DNA from: Corticium candelabrum
Taxonomy: Eukaryota > Porifera > Homoscleromorpha > Homosclerophorida > Plakinidae
DNA: 64,000 nucleotides
Assembly: GCF_963422355.1 (NCBI RefSeq)
Contig: NC_085104.1
Location: 5,968,798 to 6,032,797, forward strand
Reading direction: 5' to 3'
A program made the translations under genes and the position numbers. Under the pieces are notes generated by a model, which was not told where the DNA came from, did no database searches, and was given only the letters and a program-made list of their open reading frames with translations. This document shows, in pieces, positions 24,641 to 38,775 of the stretch. Numbering within the stretch: position 1 is the first letter of the stretch; each line of letters starts with the position of its first letter.

Positions 24641-25164
24641 GCGATTTAACTTACTAAGAAATATTACATGAGAGACAATTTAGCGTTCCAGATTATTAAT
24701 TAATATATTAGTGTTTCCGTTTCATTGTCCGGGGGTCGGCGTTAAATTACCGTATTATCTCTAACATAAAATGTCCTTCTTAATTATTTTTTTAAAGTGC
24801 CTGATAGAAGTGTCTGTATTAGAGACTGCATTTGTCACAATTTCAATGTTGTTTAATTAACTCAACTGTGCTTACTTAACAATAGAAATTTAGCTATCAT
24901 TTATTGCCATCCAATACATTACGTTTGACTGCTGGTAATAAGCTTGTACTACGTGAGACGAATGCTTTTACTGAAGACTGTAACTTTATTCTTTGGATGA
25001 CGCACTGTATTGGAGACTTGTGTTTACGTTAGAGGTAATGAATGGCTTATTATTGGCTGTAGTTAGTGCAATTTCTGTGTGTGTGTTGCGTATGTGCTAT
25101 GTGTTTTACTGACCCACTGTACTATAGACTTGCAAGCTGTAGTACAATGAAATCTATTATGCCG
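24641..25164. other. No recognised gene
   Basis: AT-rich sequence upstream of the Helitron's first visible exon. It may hold the Helitron 5' end or an upstream exon: the text ..TTTCTGCACTTACAG on the minus strand near 24614-24628 resembles a splice acceptor. No domain or repeat was recognised. Confidence 0.5.
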
Positions 25165-25370
25165 TCTGGTTTGTAAAGTCTGTTACAAGTACCGGAAGCA
25201 AACCCTGCTTCAGAAGTACTTAGACCATCACGGCTGTCTAGAAAGAAGACGTGACGTTATGAAGGATCCGAGTAGATCTCAGAAGTACTGTTTTCTGTAA
25301 GTGCTGTTTTCTGTAAGTGCTGCAGGTTCTCATGACCTGGAATAATGTCCAGCCACCGTGCAGTACCTGC
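25165..25370 (-). mobile_element. 5'-truncated LINE 3' fragment
   Basis: Matches 60592-60768, the 3' end of the non-LTR element at 60592-62753, in the same orientation. Both start CTGGTTTGTAAAGTCT on the plus strand and share AACCCTGCTTCAGAAGTACT and GACCTGG.ATAATGTCCAG. The fragment covers the last codons of the endonuclease region and the 3' tail. An 18-bp stretch, TGTTTTCTGTAAGTGC, is tandemly duplicated here. Confidence 0.75.
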
Positions 25371-25375
25371 TAATA

Positions 25376-25446
25376 CATTATTATTATTATTATTATTATA
25401 TTGCTATATTATTATTATTATTATTATTATATTATTATTATTATTA
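25376..25446. repeat. (ATT)n microsatellite
   Basis: About 70 bp of ATT repeats with two short interruptions, immediately adjacent to the LINE fragment. Confidence 0.95.
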
Positions 25447-25449
25447 TAC

Positions 25450-26342
25450 GGTATTTGATTCAGGCCATCTATTATCCAAACTGCATGGCGATCAACTCGG
25501 GCGAGTAATCATACATAATTGCGCTTACTAATTACGGTTGTCAAATTAGAGCAACTAAATTCATGTTAACGTGCATGCTTATTATCGTGCGGTGGTTTGG
25601 CAGCTGGTGAAATGACATCGGTCATCTGTTTCTACGCAATAATTTGTAATACTGTACACTGTCTTTAATTAATTAATACATTATCTTCAACGTTATACCC
25701 ATCGTTGTGGCAGCTTCTTGATCATAGCATAGCAAACGGACCGTTTAGTTTTATTAGTCGCAATGAAGTCAGCCTCTAGTGTCTAAGTTCACGGTGTAAT
25801 GGAGGGTGCTGCATATTCTCTAGTCCGCGTGTCCCGCTTTACACACATGCAACATGCACTTCCACACTTGTCGGAACTAAACGCTTCGCTAGCAGACAAA
25901 TACCGATCGCTGTCTACTATTACCTACACAATATTAAAAATATTTAAAACAGACAATTTAGAACTCGGCCTTGTAATCGCAGACCTGTGTACGTGCAACC
26001 TAGAGTACTGTACCTGTACATGGTATGTACACTATAACTACAGTACATAGAAATTATCTTGCGTGTGCAAAACCGCAGTAGCAGATGTCATGCAGTAATT
26101 AGTGACACTGACTACGGTATACAGATTTACAGCTAGTTGTCACACTACTCGCTTAAACTGCTCACAAGAAAAACTGAAGACGTGCGCATTATTTTAATTA
26201 AACTAACGTTCGGGCTCTCATTTCGTAATAACCTTCCTGTTCGCTCTTTCTCTGACTCTGCCGCTCTTCTTCTAACGTAGTCCTTTTCATTTCTTCAACA
26301 GCGTTTTACCCACTCGTTCACTATCGTTTCACTCACTGCTTT
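25450..26342 (+). repeat. Decayed array unit and unassigned sequence
   Basis: 25450-25650 is a diverged copy of the array's post-minisatellite region. It includes TTTGGCAGCTGGTGAAATGA and ACGCAATAATTTGTAAT, against GTTGGGCAGCTGCTCAAAT and the identical ACGCAATAATTTGTAAT in fresh units. 26290-26342 again resembles the unit (CTCGTTCACTATCG.. to TATTGAGCTAGTCGCG). In between, 25651-26289 shows nothing recognisable. This is markedly older than the neighbouring array. Confidence 0.6.
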
Positions 26343-29300
26343 CTATTGAGCTAGTCGCGTAACAATGATCGCATAGTCGCGTGACAATGGTTGCGTAGCA
26401 ATAATTTCTATCAAAATAGCGCGCGGAAACTCAAAAAACAGACTTTGCTCTTCTTTTAGCTTTTCCTTTTTATTCCGTTTGTTACGAATCAGTCTCCTTT
26501 GCTCTTTAGTCGCGTAAGTGAGCAAAATCGAGAGTCGTTTGACTCTTCTCGCCAACAAATTACAATTGAGTCGACCTCTTGAAAGGGGTCCCTTGCTTCA
26601 ATTTTTAGCGCATATGTTACGGAGTCAAAATTGCATTCATCTGGCATCGTCGTTTTGTCGATTCGTCTTTCTGTTTTGCCGTAAATCCGCATGACAAGTG
26701 CTGACGCACGTATATATATAAATATATAAATATATAAATATATAAATATATAAATATATAAATATATAAATATATAAATATACTAGTAAATGCTCGGTTA
26801 GCATTGTGTTTGGCGAGCGATGGTGTTCCGTCTTTACCAATTCGCGTAACAATGGTTGCGTTACGTAGCAATAGTTTCTGTCAGACAAACGCGTTGACTC
26901 AGGAAACAGACTTTCAGTTGCTCTTCTATAGTATTTTGCGTTCAATTATCCGAATCCGATGTTCAATTATCCAAATCCGGTGTTCAGTTATCCTATTCAG
27001 GCGTTCAATTTTCCTATTCAGGCGTTCAATTATCCGATTCATGCGTTCAATTATCTGTTGCTTACCGCTGTTGTGCAATATCATGGAAAACTGAATAACT
27101 TACATAGTCTGCGGTTGGGCAGCTGCTCAAATATCATCATTCATCAGCTGTATAGACGCAATAATTTGTAGACTTTAAGTTGCTCTTTTATAGTATTTTG
27201 CGTTCAGTTATACGAATCCGTTGGTCAATTATCCGAATTGGGCGTTTATTTACCCGTTGCCAGGGGCTGTTGTGCAATATCATGGAAAACTGAATAACTT
27301 ACATAGTCTACGGTTGGGCAGCTGCTTAGACATCATCATTCATCAGCTGTCTAGTCGCAATAATTTTGTAATTAATCTTGACTTTAGTGTAAATATTTAG
27401 TAAGTGTTGTACGATAATTTCTTTTGCACTAATCTTGGTGTCCCACGTTTCCGCGGATGTCTAACTAAGCTGTTGTGAGTGAACTAAATTTACATATCTA
27501 GGAAGCCTACAACAACGCCTTGCTCCGTCAATCGTGGTGTAATCCGCACACTTTGTAAACAGCGCGTCTTGCATGATACCATGTAACAGTCCATCATGCA
27601 TTGTAGCAGGTTCCTAGCTAATCAAGAGCTCGAATTTTACTGCTTCACCTACTCATCTTTCTTGAATCAATCATTTATTGTTCAGCTGAAACGTGAGTGA
27701 GCATCCTACAAAGACGTCATGAAAGAAATGTGCGCGGTTTTGACTTTACGTATCAGACTGAAACAATTATTTCTATATATTTAGTACTTCTAAGACAGAA
27801 CATAGGATAATTGAATACCTGAGTCGGATAATTGAATGCCTGAATGGGATAACTGAACGCCCAAATCGGATAACTGATTGCCCGAATCGGATAATTGAAC
27901 GCAAAATACTCTAGTTGTCTTCAATTTTTCGTTCACGCTTCAATTGTCTCACTCGTTTATTAGCTGAGATAGTCGCGTAACAATGGTCACGTAGTCACGT
28001 GATAATGGTTGCTTAGCAATAATTTCTGTCAAAGTAACGCGCGGAAACTCAAAAAACAGACTTTTCTCTTCTTTTAGCTTTTTTCTTTCCATTCCGTTTG
28101 TCACGCATCAGTCTCCTTTGCTCTTTAGTCGCGTAAGGGAGCAAAATCGAGAGTCGTTTGACTCTTCTCTCCAAGAAATTACAATTAAGTCGACCCCTCG
28201 AAAAGGGTCCCTTGCTTCAATTTTCGCGCATATGTTACGGAGTCAAAATTGCATTCATCTGGCATCGTCGTTTTGTCGATCCGTCTTTCCGTTTTACCGT
28301 AAATCTATATGACAAGTGCTGACGTACGCATATAAATATATAAATATATAAATATATAAATATATAAATAAAATATATCTCGAACTCAATTGACATGACA
28401 AAAGAGAGGCTCGCTTCGCTCGCCAACTAGTAAATGCTCGGTTAGCATTGTGTTTGGCGAGCGATGGTGTTTTGTCTTTACCAATTCGCGTAACAATGGT
28501 TGCGTTACGTAGCAATAGTTACTGTCAAACAAACGCGGGAACTCAGGAAATAGACTTTCAGTTGCTCTTCTATAGTATTTTGCGTTCAATTATCCGATTC
28601 AGGCGTTCAATTATCCGTTGCTTACAGCTGTTGTGCAACTAAACTAGTAAATGCTCGGTTAGCATTGTGTTTGGCGAGCGATGGTGTTCCGTCTTTACCT
28701 ATTTGCGTAACAATGGTTGCGTTACGTAGCAATAGTTTCTGTCAAACAAACGCGTTGACTCAGGAAACAGACTTTCAGTTGCTCTTCTATAGTATTTTGC
28801 GTTTGATTATCCGAATCCGGTGTTCAGTTATCCTATTCAGGCGTTCAATTATCCGATTCATGCATTCAATTATCCGTTGCTTACCGCTATTGTGCAATAT
28901 CATGGAAAACTAAATAACTTACATAGTCTGCGGTTGGGCAGCTGCTCAAATATCATCATTCATCAGCTGTATAGACGCAATAATTTGTAGACTTTTAGTT
29001 GCTCTTTTATAGTATGTTGCGTTCAGTCATACGAATGAGTTGGTCAATTATCCGAATTGGGCGTTTATTTACCCGTTGCCAGGGGCTGTTGTGCAATATC
29101 ATGGAAAACTGAATAACTTACCTAGTCTGCGGTTGGGCAGCCGATTAGACATCATCATTCATCAGCTGTCTAGTCGCAATAATTTTGTAATTAATCTTGA
29201 CTTTAGTGTAAATATTTAGTACGTGTTGTACGATAATTTCTTTTGCACTAATCTTGGTGTCCCACGTTTCCGCGGATGTCTAACTAAGCTGTTGTGAGTG

Positions 29301-30019
29301 AACTAAATCTATATATCTAGGAAGCCTACAACAACGCCTTGCTCCGTCAATCGTGATATAATCCGCATACTTCGTAAACCGCGCGTCTTGCGTGATACCA
29401 TGCAACAGTCCATCATGCGTTGTCGCAGGTTCCTAGCTAATCAAGAGCTCGAATTTCACTGCTTCGTCTTCTCACCTTTCTTGAATCAATCATTTATTGT
29501 TCAGCTGAAACGTGAGTGAGCATCCTAGAAAGACGTCATGAAAGAAATGTGCGACTAAAATAATTATTTCTATATTTGTTACTTCTAATTAGGACAGAAC
29601 ATCGGATAATTGAATGCCCGAATCGGATAACTGAACGGCCAATTTGGATAATTGCTTGCCTGAATCGGGTAACTGAACGCTGAGTTCAGATAATTGAACG
29701 CAAAACACTCTAGTTGTCTTCAATTCTTCGTTCACGCTTCAGTCGTCTCACTCGTTTACTGAGATAGCCGCGTAACAATGATCGCATAGTCACGTGACAA
29801 TGGTTGCGTAGCAATAATTTCTATCAAAGTAACGCGCGGAAACTCAAATAACAGACTTTTCTCTTCTTTTAGCTTTTCTTTTTCATTCCGTTTGTCCCAA
29901 ATCAGTCTCCTTTTCTCTTTAGTCGCGTAAGGGAGAAAAATCGAGAGTCGTTTGACTTTCCTCGCCAAGAAATTACAATTGAGTCGACCCCTCAAAAGAG
30001 GTCCCATGCTTCAATTTCA
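26343..30019 (+). repeat. Tandem array block 3, plus orientation (left arm of palindrome)
   Basis: Units run 26343-27367 (partial), 27368-29186 and 29187-30019 (partial). The 27368-29186 unit holds tandem extra copies of the region following CTAGT (repeats start at about 28430 and 28635, with a further short copy near 28990). At 30019/30020 the orientation inverts. Confidence 0.9.
28374..28426 (+). repeat. 53-bp module, one copy
   Basis: Single copy with CTCGAACTC in place of CTCGAGCTC. It abuts CTAGT directly. Confidence 0.85.
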
Positions 30020-30953
30020 AAACAGAAAGACAAATCAACAAAACGACGATGCCAGATGAATGCAATTTTGGCTCCGTAACATATGCGCTAAAAATTGAAG
30101 CATGGGACCTCTTTTGAGGAGTCGACTCAATTGTAATTTCTTGGCGAGGAGAGTCAAACGACTCTCGATTTTGCTCCCTTACGCGACTAAAGAGAAAAGG
30201 AGACTGATTTGGGACAAACTGAATGAAAAAGAAAAGCTAAAAGAAGAGAAAAGTCTGTTTTTTGAGTTTCGGCGCGTAACTTTGATAGAAATTATTGCTA
30301 CGCAACCATTGTCACGTGACTATGCGATCATTGTTACGCGACTATCTCAGTAAACGAGTGAGACGACTGAAGCGTGAACGAAGAATTGAAGACAACTATA
30401 GTGTTTTGCGTTCAATTATCTGAACTCAGCGTTCAGTTACCCGATTCAGGCAAGCAATTATCCGAATTGGCCGTTCAGTTATCCGATTCGGGCATTCAAT
30501 ATGTAGATTTAGTTCTGTCACAACAGCTTAGTTAGACCTCCGCGGAAATGTGGGACAGCAAGATTAGTGCAAAGGAAATTATTGTACAACACACGCTAAA
30601 AATTCACGCTAAAGTCAAGATTAATTACAAATTATTGCGTCTATACAGCTGATGAATGATGATATTTGAGCAGCTGCCCAACCGCAGACTATGTAACTTA
30701 TTCAGTTTCTATGATATTGCACAACAGCCGTAAGCAACGGATAATTGAACGCCTGAATCGGATAAAATTGAACACCAAATACTATAGAAGAGCAACTGAA
30801 AGTCTGTTTCCTGAGTTCCCGCGTTTGTTTGACAGAAACTATTGCTACGTAACGCAACCATTGTTACACGAATTGTAAAGACAGAACACCATCGCTCGCC
30901 AAACACAATGCTAACCGAACATTTACTAGTATATTTATATATTTATATATTTA

Positions 30954-30974
30954 TCTAATATATAAAGCTCAAAT

Positions 30975-31039
<65 letters not shown>

Positions 31040-31552
31040 TCGCGTTTGGCGGTCACGTCTTTTGTCCGTTTGCAACCGAAATCGGCACGCACACTCGGCA
31101 CTCACAGAGGAAGGTTTGCGTAAAAAAATATTGCACCCGGTCCCCTCTCGAGGGATCGACCCACGAGTAAAATTTCTCGACGACGCAAACGCTACACATT
31201 GCAGTTCATTCGAACACACGCCCACACCAGTCCCGTGTAGACCCTATGCATCGCCGTCCTTCGCAAAGCTTCGAGCAATCGAATATCTCTTGCCGACGAA
31301 ACTTACTCTTCTATCGCTTGCGTTTCTCTCCAAATTCTGATCACATTTGCACCGAATCCAACCTACATGTTTTCTGCAGCAAGCGCTACACGGGGAGTGT
31401 GTCGATTTCTATCGAAACAAGCGCGAAGAGCAAGATTCGAATTTATTCAGCATATCCGGGACCTCGCAACAAAGATTGCACGTGACGTGTCCACAGACCT
31501 ATCTTTACACTACAGTATCTTGCCCGTACGAAGGACGGGCCATGTGTACTAG
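30954..31552 (+). mobile_element. Non-autonomous Helitron-like element, copy 1
   Basis: A 599-bp element with no plausible protein. It begins TCTAATATATAAAGCTC after an A, then a (GT)n tract at 30983-31030. Its right end has a 6-bp stem GCCCGT/ACGGGC (loop ACGAAGG), eight bases, then CTAG followed by T. A 5' TC, a 3' hairpin and a CTRR end inserted between A and T without target duplication are the textbook Helitron features. It sits in the AT tract of an array unit. The rolling-circle assignment is inferred from the termini only. Confidence 0.7.
30983..31030 (+). repeat. (GT)n microsatellite
   Basis: About 48 bp of GT repeats just inside the 5' end of the first non-autonomous Helitron-like copy. 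Confidence 0.95.
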
Positions 31553-32127
31553 TATATTTATATATTTATATGCGTACGTCAGCACTTGTCCTATGGATTT
31601 ACGGCAAAACAGAAAGACAAATCGGCAAAACGACGATGCCAGATGAATGCAATTTTGACTCCGTAACATATGCGCTAAAAATTGAAGCAAGGGATCCCTT
31701 TTGAGGGGTCGACTCAATTGTAATTTCTTGGCGAGAAGAGTGAAACGACTCTCAATTTTGCTCCCTTACGCGACTAAAGAGCAAAGAAGACCGATTCGTG
31801 ACAAGCGAAATAAAAAGAAAAAGCTAAAAGAAGAGAAAAGTCTGTTTTTTGAGTTTCCGCGCGTTACTTGATAGAAATTATTGCTACTCAACCATTGTCA
31901 CGTGACTATGCAATCATTGTAACGCGACTATCTCAGTAAACAAGTGAGACGATTGAAGCGTGAACGAAGAATTGAAGACAACTAGAGTATTTTGCGTTCA
32001 ATTATCCGAATCCAGCGTTCAATCATCCGATTCAGGCAATCAATTATCCGAATTGGGCGTTCAGTTATTCGACTCAGGTATTCAAGTATCCGATGTTCTG
32101 TCTTAGAAGTACCAAATATAGAAATAA

Positions 32128-32180
32128 TTGGCGAGCGAAGCGAGCCTCTCTCTTGTCATGTCAATTGAGCTCGAGATATA
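32128..32180 (-). repeat. 53-bp module at a recombination junction
   Basis: Reverse-orientation copy (TTGGCGAGCG... to ...GAGATATA). It joins the spacer text ..ATAGAAATAATT of one unit to the AT tract of another, so most of a unit is missing. The shared AATTG/TTGG bases at the junction suggest the module took part in the rearrangement. Confidence 0.8.
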
Positions 32181-33483
32181 TTATATTTATATATTTATAT
32201 ATTTATATACGTACGTCAGCACTTGTCATATGGATTTACGGCAAAACAGAAAGACGGATCGACAAAACGACGATGCCAGATGAATGCAATTTTGACACCG
32301 TAACATATGTGCTAAAAATTGAAGCAAGGGACCTTTTCGAGGGGTCGACTCAATTGTAATATCTTGGCGAGAAGAGTGAAACGACTCTCGATTTTGCTCT
32401 CTTACGCGACTAAAGAGCAAAGGAGACTGATACGTGACAAACGGGATGGAAAGGAAAAGCTAAAAGAAGAGAAAAGTTAGTTTTTTTGAGTTTCCGCGCG
32501 TTACTTTGACAGTAAAATTATTGTGACGCAACCATTATCACGTGACTACGTGACCATTGTTACGCGACTATCTTAGTAAATGAGTGAGACAATTGAAGCG
32601 TGAACGAAAAATTGAAGACGATTATAGTATTTTGCGTTCAATTATCCGATTCAGGCAATCAATTATCCGAATTGGGCGTTTTCAGTTATCCGATTCGGGC
32701 ATTCAATTATCCGACTCAGGTATTCAATTATCCGATGTTCTGTCTTAGAAGTACTAAATTTATAGAAATAATTGTTTCAGACTAATTCGTAAAGTCAAAA
32801 CGGCGCACATTTCTTTCATGACGTCTTTCTATGATGCTCACTCACGTTTCAGCTGAACAATAAATGATTGATTCAAGAAAGGTGGGAAGGCGAAGTAGTG
32901 AAATTCGAGCTCTTGATTAGCTAAAAACCCGCTACGACGCATGATGGACTGTTGCATGGCATCACGCAAGATGCGCGATTTACAAAGTATGCGGATTACA
33001 CCACGATTGACGGAGCATGGCGTTGTTGTAGGCTTCCTAGATATGTAGATTTAGTTCGCTCCCAACAGCTTAGTTAGACCTCCGTGGAAACGTGGGACAC
33101 CAAGATTAGTGCAAAGGAAATTATCCTACAACACACGCTAAAAATTTACGCTAAAGTCAAGATTAATTACAAATTATTGAGTCTAGACAGCTGATGAATG
33201 ATGATATTTGAGCAGCTGCCCAATCGCAGACTATGTAAGTTATTTAGTTGCACAACAGTCGTAAGCAACGAATAATTGAACGTCTTAATCGGATAATTGA
33301 ACACAAAATACTTTAGAAGAGCAACTGAAAGTCTGTTTCCTGAGTTCCCGCGATTGTTTGACATAAACTATTGCTACGTAACGCAGCCATTGTTGCGCGA
33401 ATTTGTAAAGACAGAACACCTTCACTCGCCAAACACAATGCTAACCGAGCATTTACTAGTATATTTATATATTTATATATTTA

Positions 33484-34139
<656 letters not shown>

Positions 34140-34141
34140 TA

Positions 34142-34374
34142 TTGGCGAGCAAAGCGACCCTCTCTCTTGTCATGTCAATTGAGCTCGAGATATATTATTG
34201 GCGAGCGAAGCGAGCCTCTCTCTTGTCATGTCAATTGAGCTCTAGATATATTTGGCGAGCGAAGCGAGCCTCTCTCTTGTCATGTCAATTGAGATCGAAA
34301 TATATTTTATTTATATATTTATTGGCGAGCGAAGCGAGCCTCTCTCTTGTCATGTCAATTGAGCTCGAGATATA
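34142..34374 (-). repeat. 53-bp module, four tandem copies
   Basis: Copies start at 34142, 34198, 34252 and 34322, with differing substitutions (for example GAGCTCTAG and GAGATCGAA variants of GAGCTCGAG). The first directly abuts the AAAGCTCAAATTG end of the second non-autonomous Helitron-like copy. This is the longest module cluster in the window. Confidence 0.9.
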
Positions 34375-37300
34375 TTTTATTTATATATTTATATATTTAT
34401 ATATTTATATATATGCGTACGTCAGCACTTGTCATATGGATTTATGGCAAAACGGAAAGACGGATCGACAAAACGACGATGCCAGATGAATGCAATTTTG
34501 ACTCCGTAACATATGCGCTAAAAATTGAATAACGTGTCCCCTTTCGAGGGGTCGACTCAATTGTAATTTCGTGACGATAAGAGTGAAACGACTCTCGATT
34601 TTGCTCCCTTACGCGACTAAAGAGCAAAGGAGACTGATGCGTGACAAACGCAATGGAAAGAAAAAAGCTAAAAGAAGGGAAAAGTCTGTTTTTTGAGTTT
34701 CCGCGCGTTACTTTGACAGAAATTATTGTGACGCAACCATTATCACGTGACTATGCGATCATTGTTACGCGCCTATCTCAGCTAATAAACGAGTGAGACA
34801 ATTGAAGCGTGAACGAAAAATTGAAGACAACTAGAGTATTTTGCGTTCAATTATCCGATTCGGGCAGTCAGTTATCCGAATTGGGCGTTCAGTTATCCCA
34901 TTCAGGCATTCAATTATCCTACTCAGGTATTCAATTATCCGATGTTCTGTCTTAGAAGTACTAAATTTATAGAAATAATTGTTTCAGTCTGATACGTAAA
35001 GTCAAAACCGCGCACATTTCTTTCATGACGTCTTTCGATGATGCTCACTCACGTTTCAGCTGAACAATAAATGATTGATTCAAGAAAGGTGAGAAGGCGA
35101 ACCAGTAAAATTCGAGCTCTTGATTAGCTAGGAACCTGCTACAACGCATGATGGACTGTTGCATGGTATCACGCAGGACGCGCTGTTTACAAAGTATGCG
35201 GATTACACCACGATTGACGGAGCAAGGCGTTGTAGGCTACCTAGATATGTAAATTTAGTTCACTCACAACAGCTTAGTTAGACATCCGCGGAAACGTGGG
35301 ACACCAAGATTAGTGCAAAAGAAATTATCGTACAACATATACTAAATATTTACACTAAAGTCAAGATTAATTACAAAATTATTGCGACTAGACAGCTGAT
35401 GAATGATGATGTCTAAGCAGCTGCCCAACCGCAGACTGTGTAAGTTATTCAGTTTTCCATGATATTGCACAACAGCCCCTGGCAACGGGTAAATGAACGC
35501 CCAATTCGGATAATTGACCAACGGATTCGTATAACTGAACGCAAAATACTATAAAAGAGCAACTAAAAGTCTACAAATTATTGCGTCTATCCAGCTGATG
35601 AATGATGATATTTGAGCAGCTGCCCAACCGCAGACTATGTAAGTTATTCAGTTTTCCATGATATTGCACAACAGCGGTAAGCAACGGATAATTGAACGCC
35701 TGAATAGGATAACTGAACACCGGATTCGGATAATTGAACGCAAAATACTATAGAAGAGCAACTGAAAGTCTGTTTCCTGAGTCAACGCGTTTGTTTGACA
35801 GAAACTATTGCTACGTAAAGCAACCATTGTTACGCGAATAGGTAAAGATGGAACACCATCGCTCGCCAAACACAATGCTAACCGAGCATTTACTAGTATA
35901 TTTATATATTTATATATTTATATATTTATATATATACGTACGTCAGCACTTGTCATGCGGATTTACGGCAAAACAGAAAGACAAATCAACAAAACGACGA
36001 TGCCAGATGAATGCAATTTGACTCCGTAACATATGCGCTAAAATTGAAGCAAGGGACCCTTTTCGAGGGGTCGACTTAATTGTAATTTGTTGGCGAGGAG
36101 AGTCAAACGACTCTCGATTTTGCTCCCTTACGCGACTAAAGAGAAAAGGAGACTGATTCGTGACAAACGGAATAAAAAAGAAAAGCTAAAAGAAGAGAAA
36201 AGTCTGTTTTTTTGGAGTTTCCGCGCGTTACTTTGATAGAAATTATTGCTACGCAACCATTGTCACGTGACTATGCGATCATTGTTACGCGACTATCTCA
36301 GTAAACGAGTGAGACGACTGAAGCGTGAACGAAGAATTGAAGACAACTATAGTGTTTTGCGTTCAATTAACTGAACTCAGCGTTCAGTTACCCGATTCAG
36401 GCAAGCAATTATCCGAATTGAGCGTTCAGTTATCCGATTCGGGCATTCAATTATCCGATGTTCTGTCCTAATTAGAAGTAACAAATATAGAAATAATTAT
36501 TTTAGTCGCACATTTCTTTCATGACGTCTTTCTATGATGCTCACTCACGTTTCAGCTGAACAAGAAATGATTGATTCAAGAAAGGTGGGAAGGTGAAGTA
36601 GTGAAATTCGAGCTCTTGATTAGCTAAAAACCAGCTGCGACGCATGATGGACTGTTGCATGGTATCACGCAAGACGCGCGATTTACAAAGTATGCGGATT
36701 ACACCACGATTGACGTCGCAAGGCGTTGTTGTAGGCTTCCTAGATATGTAGATTTAGTTCGCTCACAACAGCTCAGCTGGACCTTCGTGGAAACGTGGGA
36801 CAGCAAGATTAGTGCAAAGGAAATTATCGTACAACACACGCTAAAAATTCATGCTAAAGTCAAGATTAATTACAAATTATTGCGTCTATACAGCTGATGA
36901 ATGATGATATTTGAGCAGCTGCCCAACCGCAGACTATGTAAGTTATTTAGTTGCACAACAGCCGTAAGCAACGGATAATTGAACGCCTGAATCGGATAAT
37001 TGAACGCAAATACTATAGAAGAGCAACTGAAAGTCTGTTTCCTGAGTTCCCGCATTTGTTTGACAGAAACTATTGCTAGGAGCGCAACCATTGTTACGCG
37101 AATTGGTAAAGACAGAACACCATCGCTCGCCAAACACAATGCTAACCGAGCATTTACTAGTATATTTATATATTTATATATTTATATATTTATATGCGTA
37201 CGTCAGCACTTGTCATATGGATTTACGGCAAAACGAAAAGACGGATCAACAAAATGACGATGCCAGATGAATGCAATTTTGACTCCGTAACACATGCGCG

Positions 37301-38722
37301 AAAATTGAAGTAAGGGCCCTTTTCGAGGGGTCGACTTAATTGTAATTTCTTGGCGAGAAGAGTAAAACGACTCTCGATTTTACACCCTTACGCGACTAAA
37401 GAGCAAAGGAGACTGATACGTGACAAACGGGATGAAAAGGAAAAGCTAAAAGAAGAGAAAAGTCTGTTTTTTGAGTTTCCGCGCGTTACTTTGACAGAAA
37501 TTATTGTGACGCAACCATTATCACGTGACTACGCGACCATTGTTACGCGCCTATCTCAGCTAATAAACGAGTGAGACAAGTGAAGCGTGAACGAAAAATT
37601 GAAGACAACTAGAGTATTTTGCGTTCAATTATCCGATTCGGGCAATCAGTTATCCGAATTGGGCGTTCAGTTATCCCATTCAGGCATTCAATTATCCGAC
37701 TCAGGTATTCAATTATCCGATGTTCTGTCTTAGAAGTACTAAGTTTATAGAAATGATTGTTTCAGTCTGATACGTCAAGTCAAAACCGCGCACATTTCTT
37801 TCATGACGTCTTTCTATGATGCTCACTCACCTTTCAGCTGAACAATAAATGATTGATTCAAGAAAGGTGAGAAGGCGAAGCAGTAAAATTCGAGCTCTTG
37901 ATTATCTAGAAACCTGCTACAACGCATGATGGACTGTTGCATGGTATCGTGCAGGACGAGCTGTTTACAAAGTATGCGGATTACACCACGATTGACGGAG
38001 CAAGGCGTTGTTGTAGGCTTCCTAGATATGTAGATTTAGTTCACTCACAACAGCTTAGTTAGACATCCGCGGAAACGTGGGACACCAAGATTAGTGCAAA
38101 AGAAATTATCGTACAACACTTACTAAATATTTACACTAAAGTCAAGATTAATTACAAAATTATTGCGACTAGACAGCTGATGAATGATGATGTCTAAGCA
38201 GCTGCCCAACCGCAGACTAGGTAAGTTATTCAGTTTTCCATGATATTGCACAACAGCCCCTGGCAACGGGTAATTGAACGCCCAATTCGGATAATTGACC
38301 AACGGATTCGTATAACTGAACGCAACATACTATAAAAGAGCAACTAAAAGTCTACAAATTATTGCGTCTATACAGCTGATGAATGATGATATTTGAGCAG
38401 CTGCCCAACCGCAGACTATGTAAGTTATTCAGTTTTCCATGATATTGCACAACAGCCGTAAGCAACGGATAATTGAACGCATGAATCGGATAATTGAACG
38501 CCTGAATAGGATAACTGAACACTGGATTCGGATAATTGAACGCAAAATACTATAGAAGAGCAACTGAAAGTCTGTTTCCTGAGTCAACGCGTTTGTTTGA
38601 CAGAAACTATTGCTACGTAACGCAACCATTGTTACGCGAATAGGTAAAGACGGAACACCATCGCTCGCCAAACACAATGCTAACCGAGCATTTACTAGTA
38701 TATTTATATATTTATATATTTA

Positions 38723-38775
38723 TTGGCGAGCGAAGCGAGCCTCTCTCTTGTCATGTCAATTGAGCTCGAGATATA
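38723..38775 (-). repeat. 53-bp module, one copy
   Basis: Single copy inside the AT tract of a minus-oriented unit, flanked by TATATTTA repeats. Confidence 0.85.
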
